A DNA stretch of 64,000 bases from Paracoccaceae bacterium (GCA_020425125.1 JAGQRV010000005.1:54438-118437); one strand, 5' to 3'; counted from the first letter of the stretch, positions 16,981-26,954 are shown. A program made the numbers and translations. The notes: generated from the letters alone by a model not told the origin.

Positions 16981-18057
16981 ATGCCATCCATCGACGTCGC
17001 GACCCGCAAGGGCCTGTTCCGGATCGAGAAGGCCGATGAAGGCTGGACGGTCGTCACGCCGCCTGCATTTCTGGGAGAACCGGTTTCTGCGATTCTGACC
17101 GACCCCAGGGACGGAACCCGATACGCGGCGCTTCGCCTGGGGCATTTCGGCTGCCGCCTGCATCGTTCCGGGGATGGCGGCGCAAGCTGGCAGGAAGTGC
17201 CCGCGCCGGCCTATCCCAAGTCGGATGCCGAGGATGCGCCGGCACTCGACATGATCTGGGAACTGGTGCCGGGCGGCGCGGACCAGCCGGGCCTGATCTG
17301 GGCGGGAACGCTGCCGGGCGGGCTGTTCGTCAGCCGTGACCGGGGAGACAGCTGGGATCTGGTGACGAGCCTCTGGGAGAAGCCGGAGCGGGCACGCTGG
17401 TTCGGCGGCGGCTACGACCATCCGGGGATCCATTCGATCCTTGTCGATCCCCGCGACAGCCGGCGGCTGGCGCTCGGCATCTCCTGCGGCGGGGTCTGGC
17501 TGAGCGAGGATGGCGGTGAAAGCTGGACGCAGGGCGGGCAAGGTCTGCGCGCCGATTTCCTGCCGCCCGACCAGGCCACCGACCCGGTCAGCCAGGATCC
17601 GCACCGGCTCTCCGCCTGCGCAGCCCGTCCGGAGCGGATCTGGTGCCAGCATCACAACGGTATCTTCGTGTCATCCGATGGCGGCGCGACCTTCGTCGAG
17701 ATCGCAGGCGTGAAGCCGGCCCATTTCGGCTTTGCGGTCGCGGCGCATCCGATCGACCCGGACACGGCCTGGTTCGTGCCGGGGGTGAAGGACGAATGCC
17801 GGGTACCGGTTGACGGGCAGCTGGTGGTGACCCGGACCCGGGACGGCGGCGCCGGGTTCGACGCGCTCTCCGGAGGATTGCCGGGCACGCCCTGCTATGA
17901 CCTGATCTATCGCCACGCGCTGGCGGTGGATGCCTCCGGCGACGTGCTGGCGATGGGCTCCACGACCGGCAACCTCTGGGTGTCGGAATCGGCGGGGACC
18001 GAATGGGAACTTGTCAGCGCGCATCTGCCGCCGGTTCACGCCGTCGCCTTCGTCTGA
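16981..18057 (+). CDS. BNR/VPS10-type beta-propeller protein
   Basis: This 358-residue protein has repeated Asp-box motifs: SGDGGASWQE near residue 63, SRDRGDSWDL near 120, SEDGGESWTQ near 176 and SSDGGATFVE near 231, typical of sialidase/VPS10-like beta-propellers. No signal peptide is visible, so it appears cytoplasmic. The family is often labelled exo-alpha-sialidase, but the catalytic residues of true sialidases are not evident. GGAGG within the end of the MoaD-like gene serves as ribosome binding site, tying the two together. Function is unknown. Confidence 0.8.
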   Translation: MPSIDVATRKGLFRIEKADEGWTVVTPPAFLGEPVSAILTDPRDGTRYAALRLGHFGCRLHRSGDGGASWQEVPAPAYPKSDAEDAPALDMIWELVPGGADQPGLIWAGTLPGGLFVSRDRGDSWDLVTSLWEKPERARWFGGGYDHPGIHSILVDPRDSRRLALGISCGGVWLSEDGGESWTQGGQGLRADFLPPDQATDPVSQDPHRLSACAARPERIWCQHHNGIFVSSDGGATFVEIAGVKPAHFGFAVAAHPIDPDTAWFVPGVKDECRVPVDGQLVVTRTRDGGAGFDALSGGLPGTPCYDLIYRHALAVDASGDVLAMGSTTGNLWVSESAGTEWELVSAHLPPVHAVAFV

Positions 18058-18068
18058 GGCAAGCGGGC

Positions 18069-18578
18069 TCAATGCGCCCCGGCCATTTCGGCCAGACGGG
18101 TGACGGTGTTCATGTTGCGTGCCGTGCCCGCTTTCGCGGCCGGGATGACGAGCTTGGAGCGCCCCATGCCGTCGGGATACTGGACGAAGATTTCCCGGTC
18201 TCCGACGGCCATGCGTTCGTTCGTGGCGCCGCGGACCTGCGCAAGCGCGTCTGCGGGTGGAGAGGTGTGCAGAAAGATCGCATAGGTGTGCTTCGGTTCG
18301 GCTGCGTGGAACGGATTGGCGGCGAGAATCGCCTGCATCTCGGCTGCACTGCGCACGAAGACCGGAAGCGGCGCTCCCATATGGGCGGCCAGACGCGGCT
18401 CCAGCGCGGCGCGGAGGTCCTTCTCGTCAAGGTCGGTTGTCAGCACCACGTTGCCGGAGGCGATGTAAGTCCGGACGTCGCTGCATCCGGCCTCGCGGCA
18501 CAGTTCCTTGAGATCTGCCATGGCGAGCTTGCCGGTGCCGCCGACATTCACCGCCCTCAGAAGCACGACCTGGCGCAT
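18069..18578 (-). CDS. DUF1697 family protein
   Basis: This 169-residue protein has the DUF1697 hallmarks: VVLLRAVNVGGTGKLAMADLK at the start, YIASGNVVL near residue 38, and KAGTARNMNTVTRLAEMA at the end. The family is widespread in bacteria and without known function. It converges with the BNR-repeat gene, with 11 bases between the stops. Confidence 0.92.
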   Translation of the reverse strand: MRQVVLLRAVNVGGTGKLAMADLKELCREAGCSDVRTYIASGNVVLTTDLDEKDLRAALEPRLAAHMGAPLPVFVRSAAEMQAILAANPFHAAEPKHTYAIFLHTSPPADALAQVRGATNERMAVGDREIFVQYPDGMGRSKLVIPAAKAGTARNMNTVTRLAEMAGAH

Positions 18579-18712
18579 TCGGATCTGTCCTTTCCCGACT
18601 CCGGGATCCTAGGGGCAACAGCGCCGCCGCGTCCAGCCGGGCGGGTCTTGACCCCGGCCGTGGCCGGCCCCTACATGCGCGCGCATTTCGGATACGCGGC
18701 GCGGAGGCGGAC

Positions 18713-19810
18713 ATGGGCTTCAAGGTGGGGATCGTCGGGCTGCCCAACGTGGGCAAGTCGACCCTGTTCAACGCGCTGACGCGCACCGCTGCGGCGCAGG
18801 CTGCCAATTTCCCGTTCTGCACCATCGAGCCCAATGTGGGCGAAGTGGCCGTGCCCGACGCGCGTCTGGACAAGCTCGCGCAGATCGCCGGCTCGCGCCA
18901 GATCATCCCGACGCGGATGACCTTCGTGGATATCGCCGGGCTGGTGAAGGGCGCATCGAAGGGGGAGGGGCTGGGCAACCAGTTCCTGGCCAATATCCGC
19001 GAGGTCGATGCCATCGCCCATGTCCTGCGCTGCTTCGAGGATGACGACGTCACCCATGTGGCCGGCGCGGTCGATCCGGTGGCCGATGCCGAGACGATCG
19101 AGACCGAGCTGATGATCGCCGATATGGAGAGCATCGAGCGGCGGCTGCAGAACATCTCGCGGAAGGTGCGCGGCGGCGACAAGGAGGCGGTGGCGCAGGA
19201 GCGGCTGCTGAAGCTGGCGCTTGGCGCGCTGGAGGACGGGCGGCCCGCCCGTTCCGTCGCGGTCGATGCCGAGGATGCGCGGGCCTGGCGGATGCTGCAG
19301 CTTCTGACCGCCAAGCCGGTGCTTTATGTCTGCAACGTGGACGAAGGCGCCGCCGCGACGGGCAATGCGTTTTCCGAACGGGTCCGGGACATGGCCGAAA
19401 AGGACGGTGCGGCGAGCGTCGTCATCTCGGCCGCCATAGAGGAAGAGATCAGCCAGCTTCCTGACGACGAAGCCCAGGTTTTCCTTGAGGAAATGGGCCT
19501 GCACGAGGCCGGGCTCGACCGTCTGATCAATGCCGGCTACCGGCTTCTCAAGCTCGAGACCTACTTCACCGTCGGCCCGAAGGAGGCCCGCGCCTGGACC
19601 ATCCCCATCGGCACCCTTGCGCCGCAGGCCGCCGGCGTCATCCACGGCGATTTCGAGCGCGGCTTCATCCGGGCCGAGACGATCTCGTACGGCGACTTCG
19701 TCGGGCTCGGCGGCGAGCAGGCTGCGAAGGAGGCCGGGAAGATGCGGGTGGAGGGCAAGACCTACCGGGTACAGGATGGCGACGTGCTGCACTTCCTGTT
19801 CAATGCGTGA
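18713..19810 (+). CDS. ychF: Redox-regulated ATPase YchF
   Basis: This is an Obg-family NTPase that prefers ATP and binds ribosomes; it is linked to oxidative stress responses. It has 365 residues. G1 is GLPNVGKST at residues 8-16, G3 is DIAGLVKGAS, and the NKxD motif is replaced by NVDE (CNVDEGA), the known reason for ATP preference in this family. A coiled coil (SIERRLQNISRKV) and a C-terminal TGS domain (ARAWTIPIGTLAPQAAGVIH) are seen. It is monocistronic. A TCGGA array lies just behind its stop. Confidence 0.97.
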   Translation: MGFKVGIVGLPNVGKSTLFNALTRTAAAQAANFPFCTIEPNVGEVAVPDARLDKLAQIAGSRQIIPTRMTFVDIAGLVKGASKGEGLGNQFLANIREVDAIAHVLRCFEDDDVTHVAGAVDPVADAETIETELMIADMESIERRLQNISRKVRGGDKEAVAQERLLKLALGALEDGRPARSVAVDAEDARAWRMLQLLTAKPVLYVCNVDEGAAATGNAFSERVRDMAEKDGAASVVISAAIEEEISQLPDDEAQVFLEEMGLHEAGLDRLINAGYRLLKLETYFTVGPKEARAWTIPIGTLAPQAAGVIHGDFERGFIRAETISYGDFVGLGGEQAAKEAGKMRVEGKTYRVQDGDVLHFLFNA

Positions 19811-20132
19811 CCGCGCAAGCGTCTGAAAACGCGCGTAATCACCGTCGGAATTTCATCGGACTTCCATCGGAATTGCATCGGACCGGACTGCGGCCGGACA
19901 ACCGGCGGCCTGTCCCCGGATCTGCGAGCCCTGGTCGATTTGGCGACCTGGCGGATTTGCCTACGACGATGCTCGGGGCGGTTTACCAATCCCGTTGAAC
20001 TGGCCGCCGATTGCACGGTCGGTCGTCCGGATTGGTGGACGCAAGTCGGCGGACGCAGCTATCGTGCCGCTGCGGTTGACGCGACAAGTCAACCGGTGGT
20101 TCTGGAAGGCTGTTTCCTGGGAGGTCTTTGAC
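19811..20132. other. Intergenic region with TCGGA array
   Basis: This 322-base gap after ychF has no credible gene. Its first 75 bases carry the 11-bp periodic TCGGA array described separately. The rest (19884-20120) is ordinary GC-rich sequence with scattered CCGGAC words; no promoter is convincing. The ribosome binding site of the next gene (GGGAGG) is at 20119-20124. Confidence 0.5.
19845..19882 (+). repeat. TCGGA array, 4 units of 11 bp
   Basis: TCGGA occurs at 19845, 19856, 19867 and 19878, exactly 11 bp apart, with partly conserved spacers (ATTTCA, CTTCCA, ATTGCA). The segment 19856-19883 (28 bp) is identical to the reverse complement of 59056-59083. It could be a multi-site protein-binding array or a repeat element; the family is not recognised. 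Confidence 0.8.
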
Positions 20133-21869
20133 ATGGCAGTCGAATTTCAATCAACCCGTACCGGCGTGATGCAGCTTTGGATGCGCCGCCTTCTGCGCGG
20201 CACTCGGGGCGCAATCCTGGCGATGGCTGCGTTTCTCTTCCTGGCGGCGCAGGCGGTGGCCGCGCCGAAGGAAGCCGATCTGCGCGCATTCGTCGAAACC
20301 AGTCTCGGGCCCGGTCTGTCGCTTCAGGATCTTCGCTACAAGGTGTTCTCGGATTCCTCTGGACAGGGCCGCGTGAGCGTCGCCGGAAGCCTGAAGGCCA
20401 CGGAGCCGAGATACCGGTCCGAACAGGTCCAGAATGCCCGGTTTCGCGCCGAACTTCAGGCGCTGGGGATGTCGGACGCGCAGATCCTGCGCTATGGCAA
20501 GGCGACGGGCGTCAGCGGCGACTGGGGGCAGATCAAGGTCTTCATGGAACAGGCGGTCGCGGTGGGGACGAGCATTCCTTTCAAGGCCGAGATCGTCTTT
20601 CTGGAAACCGTCGACGGCTTTGACTTGCGGGGAAATCTTGTCTTCGACGTCTGCTGCACGCCCTTGTCCGCACTGAATCCCCAGACCGAGATTCCCTATG
20701 ACGGCGATGTCTATCGGCAATACGTTCTGGCCATGCAGGGTTGGTTGCAGCACGAGAGGGAGATTGTCCCGGCAGCCGTGCTTCAGGTGTTCGGAGGGTT
20801 CCGTGAGGGCGCAATCCTGCTGGAGGACGGGCGCGCCGTTGCCGTGATGGAGCCGTTCGACCCGTCCGCCATTGGCTGGAGAATCGAGAGCCGCCTGAAC
20901 GGATTTGGCCGCTACCGCGACACCTACGTTGCCGAGGCAGAAACACGGATTCGTCCGTTGGACGGCAGCGCCAGAAAGATCGCCTGGTCCGATCTGATCC
21001 CCGGGGAATCCGCCCCGATCACGGTCCGGATGGGGATCGATTTCTTCACGCCGAACGACAGCCTGGCCTGCGTCTCGCTTGGTTTCAAGAACGGCGGAAC
21101 CGCAGCATCCTGCTTCCAGGACGGGGCCTTTTCGCGGCCGGATGGCCAATATGGCGGGATCCTGGACAACGAGCGCCAGGTCTATTACGCGCTTCGGCCC
21201 GGATCGCCCGATGCGGCGGTGGAGGCGGTGGTCGCCGAACAGCGCGCCGCGGAGCAGGCGGCAGCCGAAGCCGCCGCGGCACGCGCCGCCGAAGCTCAGG
21301 CGCATCAGTCGGTCCTTGAAGGAGACTGGATGCTTCCCGGCTACGATGCGCATACGATCACGATCGACGGCCTCATTGCCGTTCTGACCACCGCAGGCCC
21401 CGGCTGGCTGCCGGCAGGGTCCGAGATCCTGAGGATCGAAAGCTTCGACGGCGTCACGCTGACCGGCCAGATCAGCGACAACCGCGGCGGGTTTCAGCCC
21501 GCCACGGCGCGGCTGGACGGGAACCGCCTGGATTTTGAAAGCGGCGGAATGCGGTGGCAATGGGTCCGGAGACAGACGCCCGAGCAGATCCCGATGGTGA
21601 TTTCCGCGCTGGATGGGCAATGGGAAAGCACCAGCAGGGCCGGCTTCGTCGTCGAAATGGACAACGGCGTTGGCACCATCCTGTCCGGCGGATTTGCTTC
21701 GGTGCCGGACGGCATCGACCTCATCCGTCTCGACACGATCGACGGCAACACCTTTCGCGGGCGGCAGCGCTTCAGCGACGGCAATTGGCACGAGGTCGTG
21801 GTGTCGGCGGATTCTGTGCTGATGAAATTCGCGGGTGGCGGGTACAGCTGGGAGTATCGGCGCCAATAG
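20133..21869 (+). CDS. Exported protein with C-terminal tandem domain repeat
   Basis: This 578-residue protein is not recognised. After an N-terminal hydrophobic export segment (about residues 24-48, ending AAQAVAAP) comes a unique region to residue 365, an Ala/Glu-rich helix (about 370-392), then two copies of an 86-residue domain at 395-480 and 493-578. Both copies follow the pattern L-[ED]-G-x-W, an [FI]DG-x-T-x-x-G turn, and end in W-x-[WY]-x-R-R. Cys residues at about 179-180 may form a disulfide. The ATG at 20133 has GGGAGG before it. It lies between the TCGGA array and hisA. The location is probably periplasmic; function is unknown. Confidence 0.7.
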   Translation: MAVEFQSTRTGVMQLWMRRLLRGTRGAILAMAAFLFLAAQAVAAPKEADLRAFVETSLGPGLSLQDLRYKVFSDSSGQGRVSVAGSLKATEPRYRSEQVQNARFRAELQALGMSDAQILRYGKATGVSGDWGQIKVFMEQAVAVGTSIPFKAEIVFLETVDGFDLRGNLVFDVCCTPLSALNPQTEIPYDGDVYRQYVLAMQGWLQHEREIVPAAVLQVFGGFREGAILLEDGRAVAVMEPFDPSAIGWRIESRLNGFGRYRDTYVAEAETRIRPLDGSARKIAWSDLIPGESAPITVRMGIDFFTPNDSLACVSLGFKNGGTAASCFQDGAFSRPDGQYGGILDNERQVYYALRPGSPDAAVEAVVAEQRAAEQAAAEAAAARAAEAQAHQSVLEGDWMLPGYDAHTITIDGLIAVLTTAGPGWLPAGSEILRIESFDGVTLTGQISDNRGGFQPATARLDGNRLDFESGGMRWQWVRRQTPEQIPMVISALDGQWESTSRAGFVVEMDNGVGTILSGGFASVPDGIDLIRLDTIDGNTFRGRQRFSDGNWHEVVVSADSVLMKFAGGGYSWEYRRQ

Positions 21870-21902
21870 GCGGCGCGCACCGGTGATTTCCGTCGGTCGG
21901 CC

Positions 21903-22619
21903 TCAGGCCAGGGCGCGGAGGGCGGCGGCGAGGTCGAGCTTGCCGTCGTAGAGCGCGCGGCCCGAGATCGCGCCGGCCACCACGCCGGTATCGCGCAGCG
22001 CGATCAGGTCGGCCAGGCTGCTGACGCCGCCCGAGGCGATCACCGGCACCTCGACATGGCGGGCGAGCGCCGCGGTGGCGCCGATATTCGGCCCGCCCAT
22101 CGCCCCGTCACGATCGATGTCGGTGTAGATGATGGCGGCGATACCGGCATCCTCGAAGCGCTTCGCGAGTTCGGTGACGAGAATCTCGGTCTCCTCGGCC
22201 CAGCCGCGGGTGGCGACGTGGCCGTTGCGGGCGTCGAGGCCGATGGCGACCTGGTGCGGGAAGGTCCGCGCCGCCTCGCGCACGAAGGCGGGATTTTCTA
22301 CTGCTGCCGTGCCGAGGATCACCCGCGCGATCCCCTTGTCGAGCCACATCCCGGCCGTCTTCAGGTCGCGGATGCCGCCGCCGAGCTGGACCGGGACGTC
22401 GGTCGCGGCAAGGATCGCCTCGACCGCGGCGCCGTTCACCGGGTGCCCTTCGAAGGCGCCGTTGAGATCGACGAGGTGCAGCCAGGCGCAGCCGGCATCC
22501 TGAAAGGCGCGGGCCTGGGCTGCGGGGTCGTCGCTGAACACGGTGGCCCGGTCCATCTCGCCCCTCAGCAGACGCACGCACTGTCCGTCCTTCAAGTCGA
22601 TTGCGGGATAGAGGATCAT
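21903..22619 (-). CDS. hisA: Phosphoribosylformimino-AICAR ribotide isomerase HisA
   Basis: Catalyses the fourth step of histidine synthesis (ProFAR to PRFAR isomerisation). It has 238 residues and a beta/alpha barrel. The catalytic Asp pair lies in [14 protein letters not shown] (Asp8) and IYTDIDRDG (Asp in strand 5). The phosphate-binding loops are QLGGGIRD and IASGGVSS. Its usual partner hisF is not adjacent; the neighbour downstream is an unrelated gene on the other strand, and hisB-hisH lie 2 kb away. Confidence 0.96.
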   Translation of the reverse strand: MILYPAIDLKDGQCVRLLRGEMDRATVFSDDPAAQARAFQDAGCAWLHLVDLNGAFEGHPVNGAAVEAILAATDVPVQLGGGIRDLKTAGMWLDKGIARVILGTAAVENPAFVREAARTFPHQVAIGLDARNGHVATRGWAEETEILVTELAKRFEDAGIAAIIYTDIDRDGAMGGPNIGATAALARHVEVPVIASGGVSSLADLIALRDTGVVAGAISGRALYDGKLDLAAALRALA

Positions 22620-22875
22620 CGCTGCCGGTCCTGTCGCTGCCGGTGCGGGGTCTGCCACGGACGCGCCGCCTTGCCAAGGACCCGCGTGGCGGCGGCGGGC
22701 CGCAACTCCGCGCTTGCGCGCGGCCCGCCTTGGTGGCGTCATGCCCGTGAGGATCGGGAGGGGCGAGACGAGCCCGCCGAAGACGCGGCCCGCTCGTGCG
22801 GGCGGGGCGGAGGGATACCGCCGCCGGGTCTGGGCGGCCGCCGCCTGTCGCGACCCCGTGCGCAGGGAGGCAGCG

Positions 22876-23862
22876 ATGGCATCGCATCTGCACGATAGCT
22901 TCAGCCTTGTCCGCACCGCCCGACTCTGGGTGGCGACATCCGGCCTCGTCCTGGCCTCGTCCCTGGCGCAGGGCCAGGAGAGTGCGCCGCTGGTGGCGGA
23001 TCACGCGGCGCTCGACGTCCATACCCATGTCGCGAGTCAGGTGCTGACCGACCTCTTCACCGGGGGCGGCACGCCCAATGTCGGCGCCGACGACCTCGTC
23101 GCGCGGCTCGACGAGGCCCATGTCGACCGGGCGGTCATTCTGTCGGCGGGGTATTTCGGCAAGACCGTGGGCCTCGTCGACGACGTGAACATGCGCCAGG
23201 AGAACGATTTCGTCGCGGCCGAGATCGCCCGCTATCCCGACCGGCTGATCGGGTTCTGCGGCATCAACCCGCTCTATCCCGGTGCGCCTGCCGAGGTCGA
23301 CCGCTGTCTGGATCTGCCGGGCATGGCGGGCGTCAAGCTGCACCTCGAGGGCTCGGGCGTGGAGCTGACGATCCCGGAGGACGCGGCGGCGCTGGGCGCG
23401 GTCTTCGACCGGATCGCCGCGCGCGACGCGCCGGTGATGATCCATGTGTCGGGGCCGACCGGGCTGCCGCTTGAGGGCGCCGGCTTCGACGCCCTGGGCC
23501 AGATCCTGAACGCGCATCCGTCGGTGCGCGTGGCCCATGCCCATTGCGCCGGCAATACCGACGACGACAGTATCGACCTCTGGCTGCGGGTCGGGCAGTC
23601 CGGCTACAACCCCGAGACCTCGTTCGTCGATGTCAGCGCCTGCCTCGGTTACTATGCCGACGCGCCGATGGCGCAGCGCGAACTGATGGTCTGGCGGCTG
23701 CGGAAATGGGGGATCGGCCATGTCCTGTTCGGCAGCGACTACTTCGCCTTCTTCGGGGACACGCCGCAGGAGACGCTGGAGATCCTGACGAAGTTTCCGT
23801 TCACGCAAGCGGAACTCGACACCATCCTGTCGAACGACGGCAGCGCCTGGCTGGGGCGATAG
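22876..23862 (+). CDS. Exported amidohydrolase-family protein
   Basis: This 328-residue metal-dependent hydrolase has the COG2159 (amidohydrolase_2) pattern. It carries an N-terminal signal segment ([20 protein letters not shown]). LDVHTHVAS supplies the first two His ligands, MIHVSGPTG and VAHAHCAGN further His, and [12 protein letters not shown] the conserved Asp. The fold often decarboxylates or hydrolyses aromatic acids; the substrate is unknown. GGGAGG lies just before the ATG at 22876. It sits divergently between hisA and glsA, interrupting the histidine cluster. Confidence 0.82.
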   Translation: MASHLHDSFSLVRTARLWVATSGLVLASSLAQGQESAPLVADHAALDVHTHVASQVLTDLFTGGGTPNVGADDLVARLDEAHVDRAVILSAGYFGKTVGLVDDVNMRQENDFVAAEIARYPDRLIGFCGINPLYPGAPAEVDRCLDLPGMAGVKLHLEGSGVELTIPEDAAALGAVFDRIAARDAPVMIHVSGPTGLPLEGAGFDALGQILNAHPSVRVAHAHCAGNTDDDSIDLWLRVGQSGYNPETSFVDVSACLGYYADAPMAQRELMVWRLRKWGIGHVLFGSDYFAFFGDTPQETLEILTKFPFTQAELDTILSNDGSAWLGR

Positions 23863-23884
23863 CGGCGCGGCGCGGAAGCCGCGC

Positions 23885-24808
23885 TCAATGGCGTCCGCTG
23901 AAGACCGACCAGCCGGTGCCGCGGGCGAGGATTTCGGCGGCGTCGGTGCCGAGCTGGGAATTGCCCCGCGCGTTCAGTCCCGGCGACCAGAGCGCGATCG
24001 AGGCGCGGCCCGGCGCGATCATCAGGATGCCGCCGCCGACGCCGCTCTTGCCCGGAAGGCCGACCTTGAAGGCGAAATCGCCCGACGCGTCGTAATGGCC
24101 GCACATCATCATCATGGCGCAGATCCGCCGCACCCGCTCGACCGAGATCAGCCGCGGCTGGCCCGGCGCGTTGGTCAGGAACATCCCTGCGCGGGCCAGC
24201 TGGACGCAGGTCATCTCGACCGCGCATTGGTGGAAGTAGGTGCCGAGCGCGCGTTCGGGGCTGTTCCGCAGGTTGCCGAAGCCGCGCATGAAATGCGCGA
24301 GCGCGAAGTTGCGGTCGCCGGTCGCGGCCTCGGACTGGGCCACGGCCTTGTTAATGTGGATGTCGGTGTCGTTTGCCGCGAGGCGGATGAAGCGCAGCAG
24401 TTCGCCCAGGATCTCCTTCGGCTCGTAGCCTTCCAGGATGGCGTCGGTGACCGCGATGGCGCCCGCATTGATGAAGGGATTGCGGGGCCGGCCGTGCTCC
24501 TGTTCGAGCTGGACGATGGAGTTGAACGGATTGCCCGAGGGTTCGCGGCCCACGCGCCGCCAGAGCTGGTCGCCGAGGCGGCCGAGCGCGATGGCGAGGG
24601 TGAAGACCTTCGAGATCGACTGGATCGAGAACGGCGTCCCGGCATCGCCCGCGGACAGGACGGACCCGTCGGGCAGCGCGACGGCGATGCCGAACTGTTT
24701 CGGGTCGATGCGGGCGAGCTGCGGGATGTAGTCGGCGACCTTGCCGCGGTCGGCGCGGGTGGCCATTTCCGCCGCGATCTGATCGAGAATGTCCTGAAGC
24801 TCTGCCAT
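23885..24808 (-). CDS. glsA: Glutaminase
   Basis: Hydrolyses glutamine to glutamate and ammonia. It has 307 residues, the usual length for the serine-dependent glutaminase family. The catalytic Ser-Lys pair is in [12 protein letters not shown] near residue 65, followed by [27 protein letters not shown] and, in the C-terminal half, [12 protein letters not shown]. It starts 10 bases after the hisH stop, with GAGGG as ribosome binding site, so it is very likely in one transcript with hisB-hisH; that context is unusual. Confidence 0.95.
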   Translation of the reverse strand: MAELQDILDQIAAEMATRADRGKVADYIPQLARIDPKQFGIAVALPDGSVLSAGDAGTPFSIQSISKVFTLAIALGRLGDQLWRRVGREPSGNPFNSIVQLEQEHGRPRNPFINAGAIAVTDAILEGYEPKEILGELLRFIRLAANDTDIHINKAVAQSEAATGDRNFALAHFMRGFGNLRNSPERALGTYFHQCAVEMTCVQLARAGMFLTNAPGQPRLISVERVRRICAMMMMCGHYDASGDFAFKVGLPGKSGVGGGILMIAPGRASIALWSPGLNARGNSQLGTDAAEILARGTGWSVFSGRH

Positions 24809-24818
24809 CCGTCCGCCC

Positions 24819-25457
24819 TCAGGGCGCCCAGGTCAGGAAATTGGCGATCATCCTGAGGCCCGGCGCCTGGCTTTTCTCGGGATGGAACTGCAGACCGACC
24901 ACGTTGTCGCGCGCGACGATCGCGGTCACCTCGCCGCCGTAATCCACATGGGCGAGGCGCTCTGCCGGATCGGCCACGCGGAACTGGTAGGAATGGACGA
25001 AATAGGCGTGGTCGCCGGTGGCGATGCCGTCGAGGACCGGGTGCGACCGGTCGATGACAAGGTCGTTCCAGCCCATATGAGGCACCTTCAGCGCCGGATC
25101 TTCGGGCGCAATGCGGACCACTTCACCGCCGATCCAGCCAAGCCCGCGCGTGTCCTGATATTCGCGCCCCCAGGTGGCGAGAAGCTGCATCCCGACGCAG
25201 ATGCCGAGGAACGGCACGCCGCGCCGGATGACCGCATCCTCGAGCGCCTCCAGCATTCCGGCATATCCGGCGAGCCCCTTCATGCAGGCGGGAAAGGCGC
25301 CGTCGCCCGGAAGCACGATGCGCGTGGCCCGCGCCACTGCTTCGGGATCCGAAGTGACGACGACCGTGCCGCCCCCCGTTTCGCGCGCCATGCGCTGGAA
25401 CGCCTTCTCGGCCGAATGGAGGTTGCCGGACTGGTAGTCGATGAGGACCGTGGTCAT
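24819..25457 (-). CDS. hisH: Imidazole glycerol phosphate synthase, glutaminase subunit HisH
   Basis: Releases ammonia from glutamine for HisF in histidine synthesis. It has 212 residues and is a class I glutamine amidotransferase. The nucleophile Cys is in [12 protein letters not shown], the oxyanion segment in [10 protein letters not shown], and the His/Glu of the triad in [12 protein letters not shown]. The N-terminus [13 protein letters not shown] is typical. Its HisF partner is not in the window. It lies between hisB and glsA in one operon. Confidence 0.96.
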   Translation of the reverse strand: MTTVLIDYQSGNLHSAEKAFQRMARETGGGTVVVTSDPEAVARATRIVLPGDGAFPACMKGLAGYAGMLEALEDAVIRRGVPFLGICVGMQLLATWGREYQDTRGLGWIGGEVVRIAPEDPALKVPHMGWNDLVIDRSHPVLDGIATGDHAYFVHSYQFRVADPAERLAHVDYGGEVTAIVARDNVVGLQFHPEKSQAPGLRMIANFLTWAP

Positions 25458-25482
25458 CGGCGCGCTCCGCCGGGCTGTCCGC

Positions 25483-26070
25483 TCACAGCGTGCCCTTGGT
25501 CGACGGGACGGCGTCGCCCTTGCGCGGGTCGATCTCCAGCGCGTCGCGCAGCGCCCGCGCGACCGCCTTGAACGCCGCCTCGGCGATGTGGTGGCTGTTC
25601 AGCCCGCTTTGCCGCGTCACGTGAAGGGTGATACCGCCGTGGGTCGACAGCGCCTGGAAGAATTCCCGCACCAGTTCGGTATCGAAACTGCCGATCTTCG
25701 GCGTCGGGAAATCGACCTGCCAGACCAGATAGGGCCGCCCCGAAAGGTCGAGCGCCGCCTGCACCAGCGTGTCGTCCATCGGCAGCAGGCAGGCGCCGTA
25801 GCGCCGGATGCCCCGCTTGTCGCCGACCGCGCGGCTCAGCGCCTGACCGATGGCGATCCCGGTATCCTCGACCGTGTGGTGGTCATCGACCTGCAGGTCG
25901 CCCTTCGCCCGAACGTCGAGATCGATCAGCGCATGACGCGCGAGCTGATCGAGCATGTGGTCGAAGAAACCCACACCCGTCGCGATGTCGTAGGAGCCGG
26001 TTCCGTCGAGATTGAGCGCGACGGCGATGTCGGTTTCGGCCGTGGTGCGGGTGACGCTGGCGGTGCGCAT
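25483..26070 (-). CDS. hisB: Imidazoleglycerol-phosphate dehydratase HisB
   Basis: Dehydrates imidazoleglycerol phosphate to imidazole acetol phosphate. It is a 195-residue, single-function form without the phosphatase domain. The manganese-binding motifs are [22 protein letters not shown] and [13 protein letters not shown]. The ATG at 26070 (MRTASVTR) matches homologues and has AAAGG upstream. It is the first gene of hisB-hisH-glsA and divergent from the dienelactone-hydrolase-like gene. Confidence 0.96.
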   Translation of the reverse strand: MRTASVTRTTAETDIAVALNLDGTGSYDIATGVGFFDHMLDQLARHALIDLDVRAKGDLQVDDHHTVEDTGIAIGQALSRAVGDKRGIRRYGACLLPMDDTLVQAALDLSGRPYLVWQVDFPTPKIGSFDTELVREFFQALSTHGGITLHVTRQSGLNSHHIAEAAFKAVARALRDALEIDPRKGDAVPSTKGTL

Positions 26071-26194
26071 GGGCTGGGCCTTTCGCAGATTGCGAAGGCC
26101 GTATAGCCGGGGGGGCCGCGCGAGGAAAGGGGCGCTGGTTCCGCAGCGCGCCAGTGCTAGTGTTGCCCAATGGGATGACGACGGGGAGGAAGGA

Positions 26195-26944
26195 ATGAAC
26201 CGCGTGCTCTGGGCAGGGATCCTGGCTTTGCTGGCTGCACCGGCTGCGGCCGGCATTGTCGGCGAGGCGGTCGACTATGAGGTCGGCGGCGAGACGTTCG
26301 AGGGCTATCTGGCGCGCAACACCGACCTGCCCCAGACCCGCGGGCTGGTGGTGATCGTGCACGACTGGGACGGGCTGACGGACTACGAGAAGCTGAGGGC
26401 GGACATGCTGGCCGCGGCCGGCTACACGGCCTTTGCCGTGGACGTCTACGGCAAGGAGGCGAAACCGAGCTCGGTCGAGGAGTACCAGAAGCTCTCGGGC
26501 GCGCTATTCGCCGACCGGCCGCTGTTCCGCGAGCGCCTGATGGGCAGTCTGGCGGCGGCGCAGAAGGCGGCCGGAGCGTCGGGGAAGACGGTGGTGATCG
26601 GCTATTGCTTCGGTGGCGGCGGCGCCCTTGAGATGGCCCGGGCCGGCGCCGACGTCGCCGGGTTCGTAAGCTTCCACGGCGCGCTGACGACGCCCGAGGG
26701 AGAGGATTACAGCCAGACCAAGGCGCCGGTCCTGCTGCTGCACGGGGCGGCCGATCCCTATTTCGGGATGCCGGTGCTGGCGGCTGCCATCGACGAGATG
26801 CAGTCCGCGGGCGTGCCGATGGATGCCGAGGTGTTCGGCGGCGCCCGGCACAGCTTCACCGTCTGGGGCTCGTCCGACTACGATCTCGACGCCGACACAC
26901 GGTCGTGGTCCGCGTTGCAGGACTTTCTTCGCGATCGGCTCTGA
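26195..26944 (+). CDS. Exported dienelactone hydrolase-like protein
   Basis: This 249-residue alpha/beta hydrolase carries a signal peptide ([20 protein letters not shown]). The nucleophile Cys lies in [11 protein letters not shown] near residue 135, the Asp in HGAADPYFG and the His in [11 protein letters not shown], completing the dienelactone-hydrolase triad. The secreted form is less common than the cytoplasmic enzyme; the substrate is unknown. GGGGAGGAAGGA precedes the ATG. A strong hairpin follows. Confidence 0.87.
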   Translation: MNRVLWAGILALLAAPAAAGIVGEAVDYEVGGETFEGYLARNTDLPQTRGLVVIVHDWDGLTDYEKLRADMLAAAGYTAFAVDVYGKEAKPSSVEEYQKLSGALFADRPLFRERLMGSLAAAQKAAGASGKTVVIGYCFGGGGALEMARAGADVAGFVSFHGALTTPEGEDYSQTKAPVLLLHGAADPYFGMPVLAAAIDEMQSAGVPMDAEVFGGARHSFTVWGSSDYDLDADTRSWSALQDFLRDRL

Positions 26945-26954
26945 CGGTCGGACG

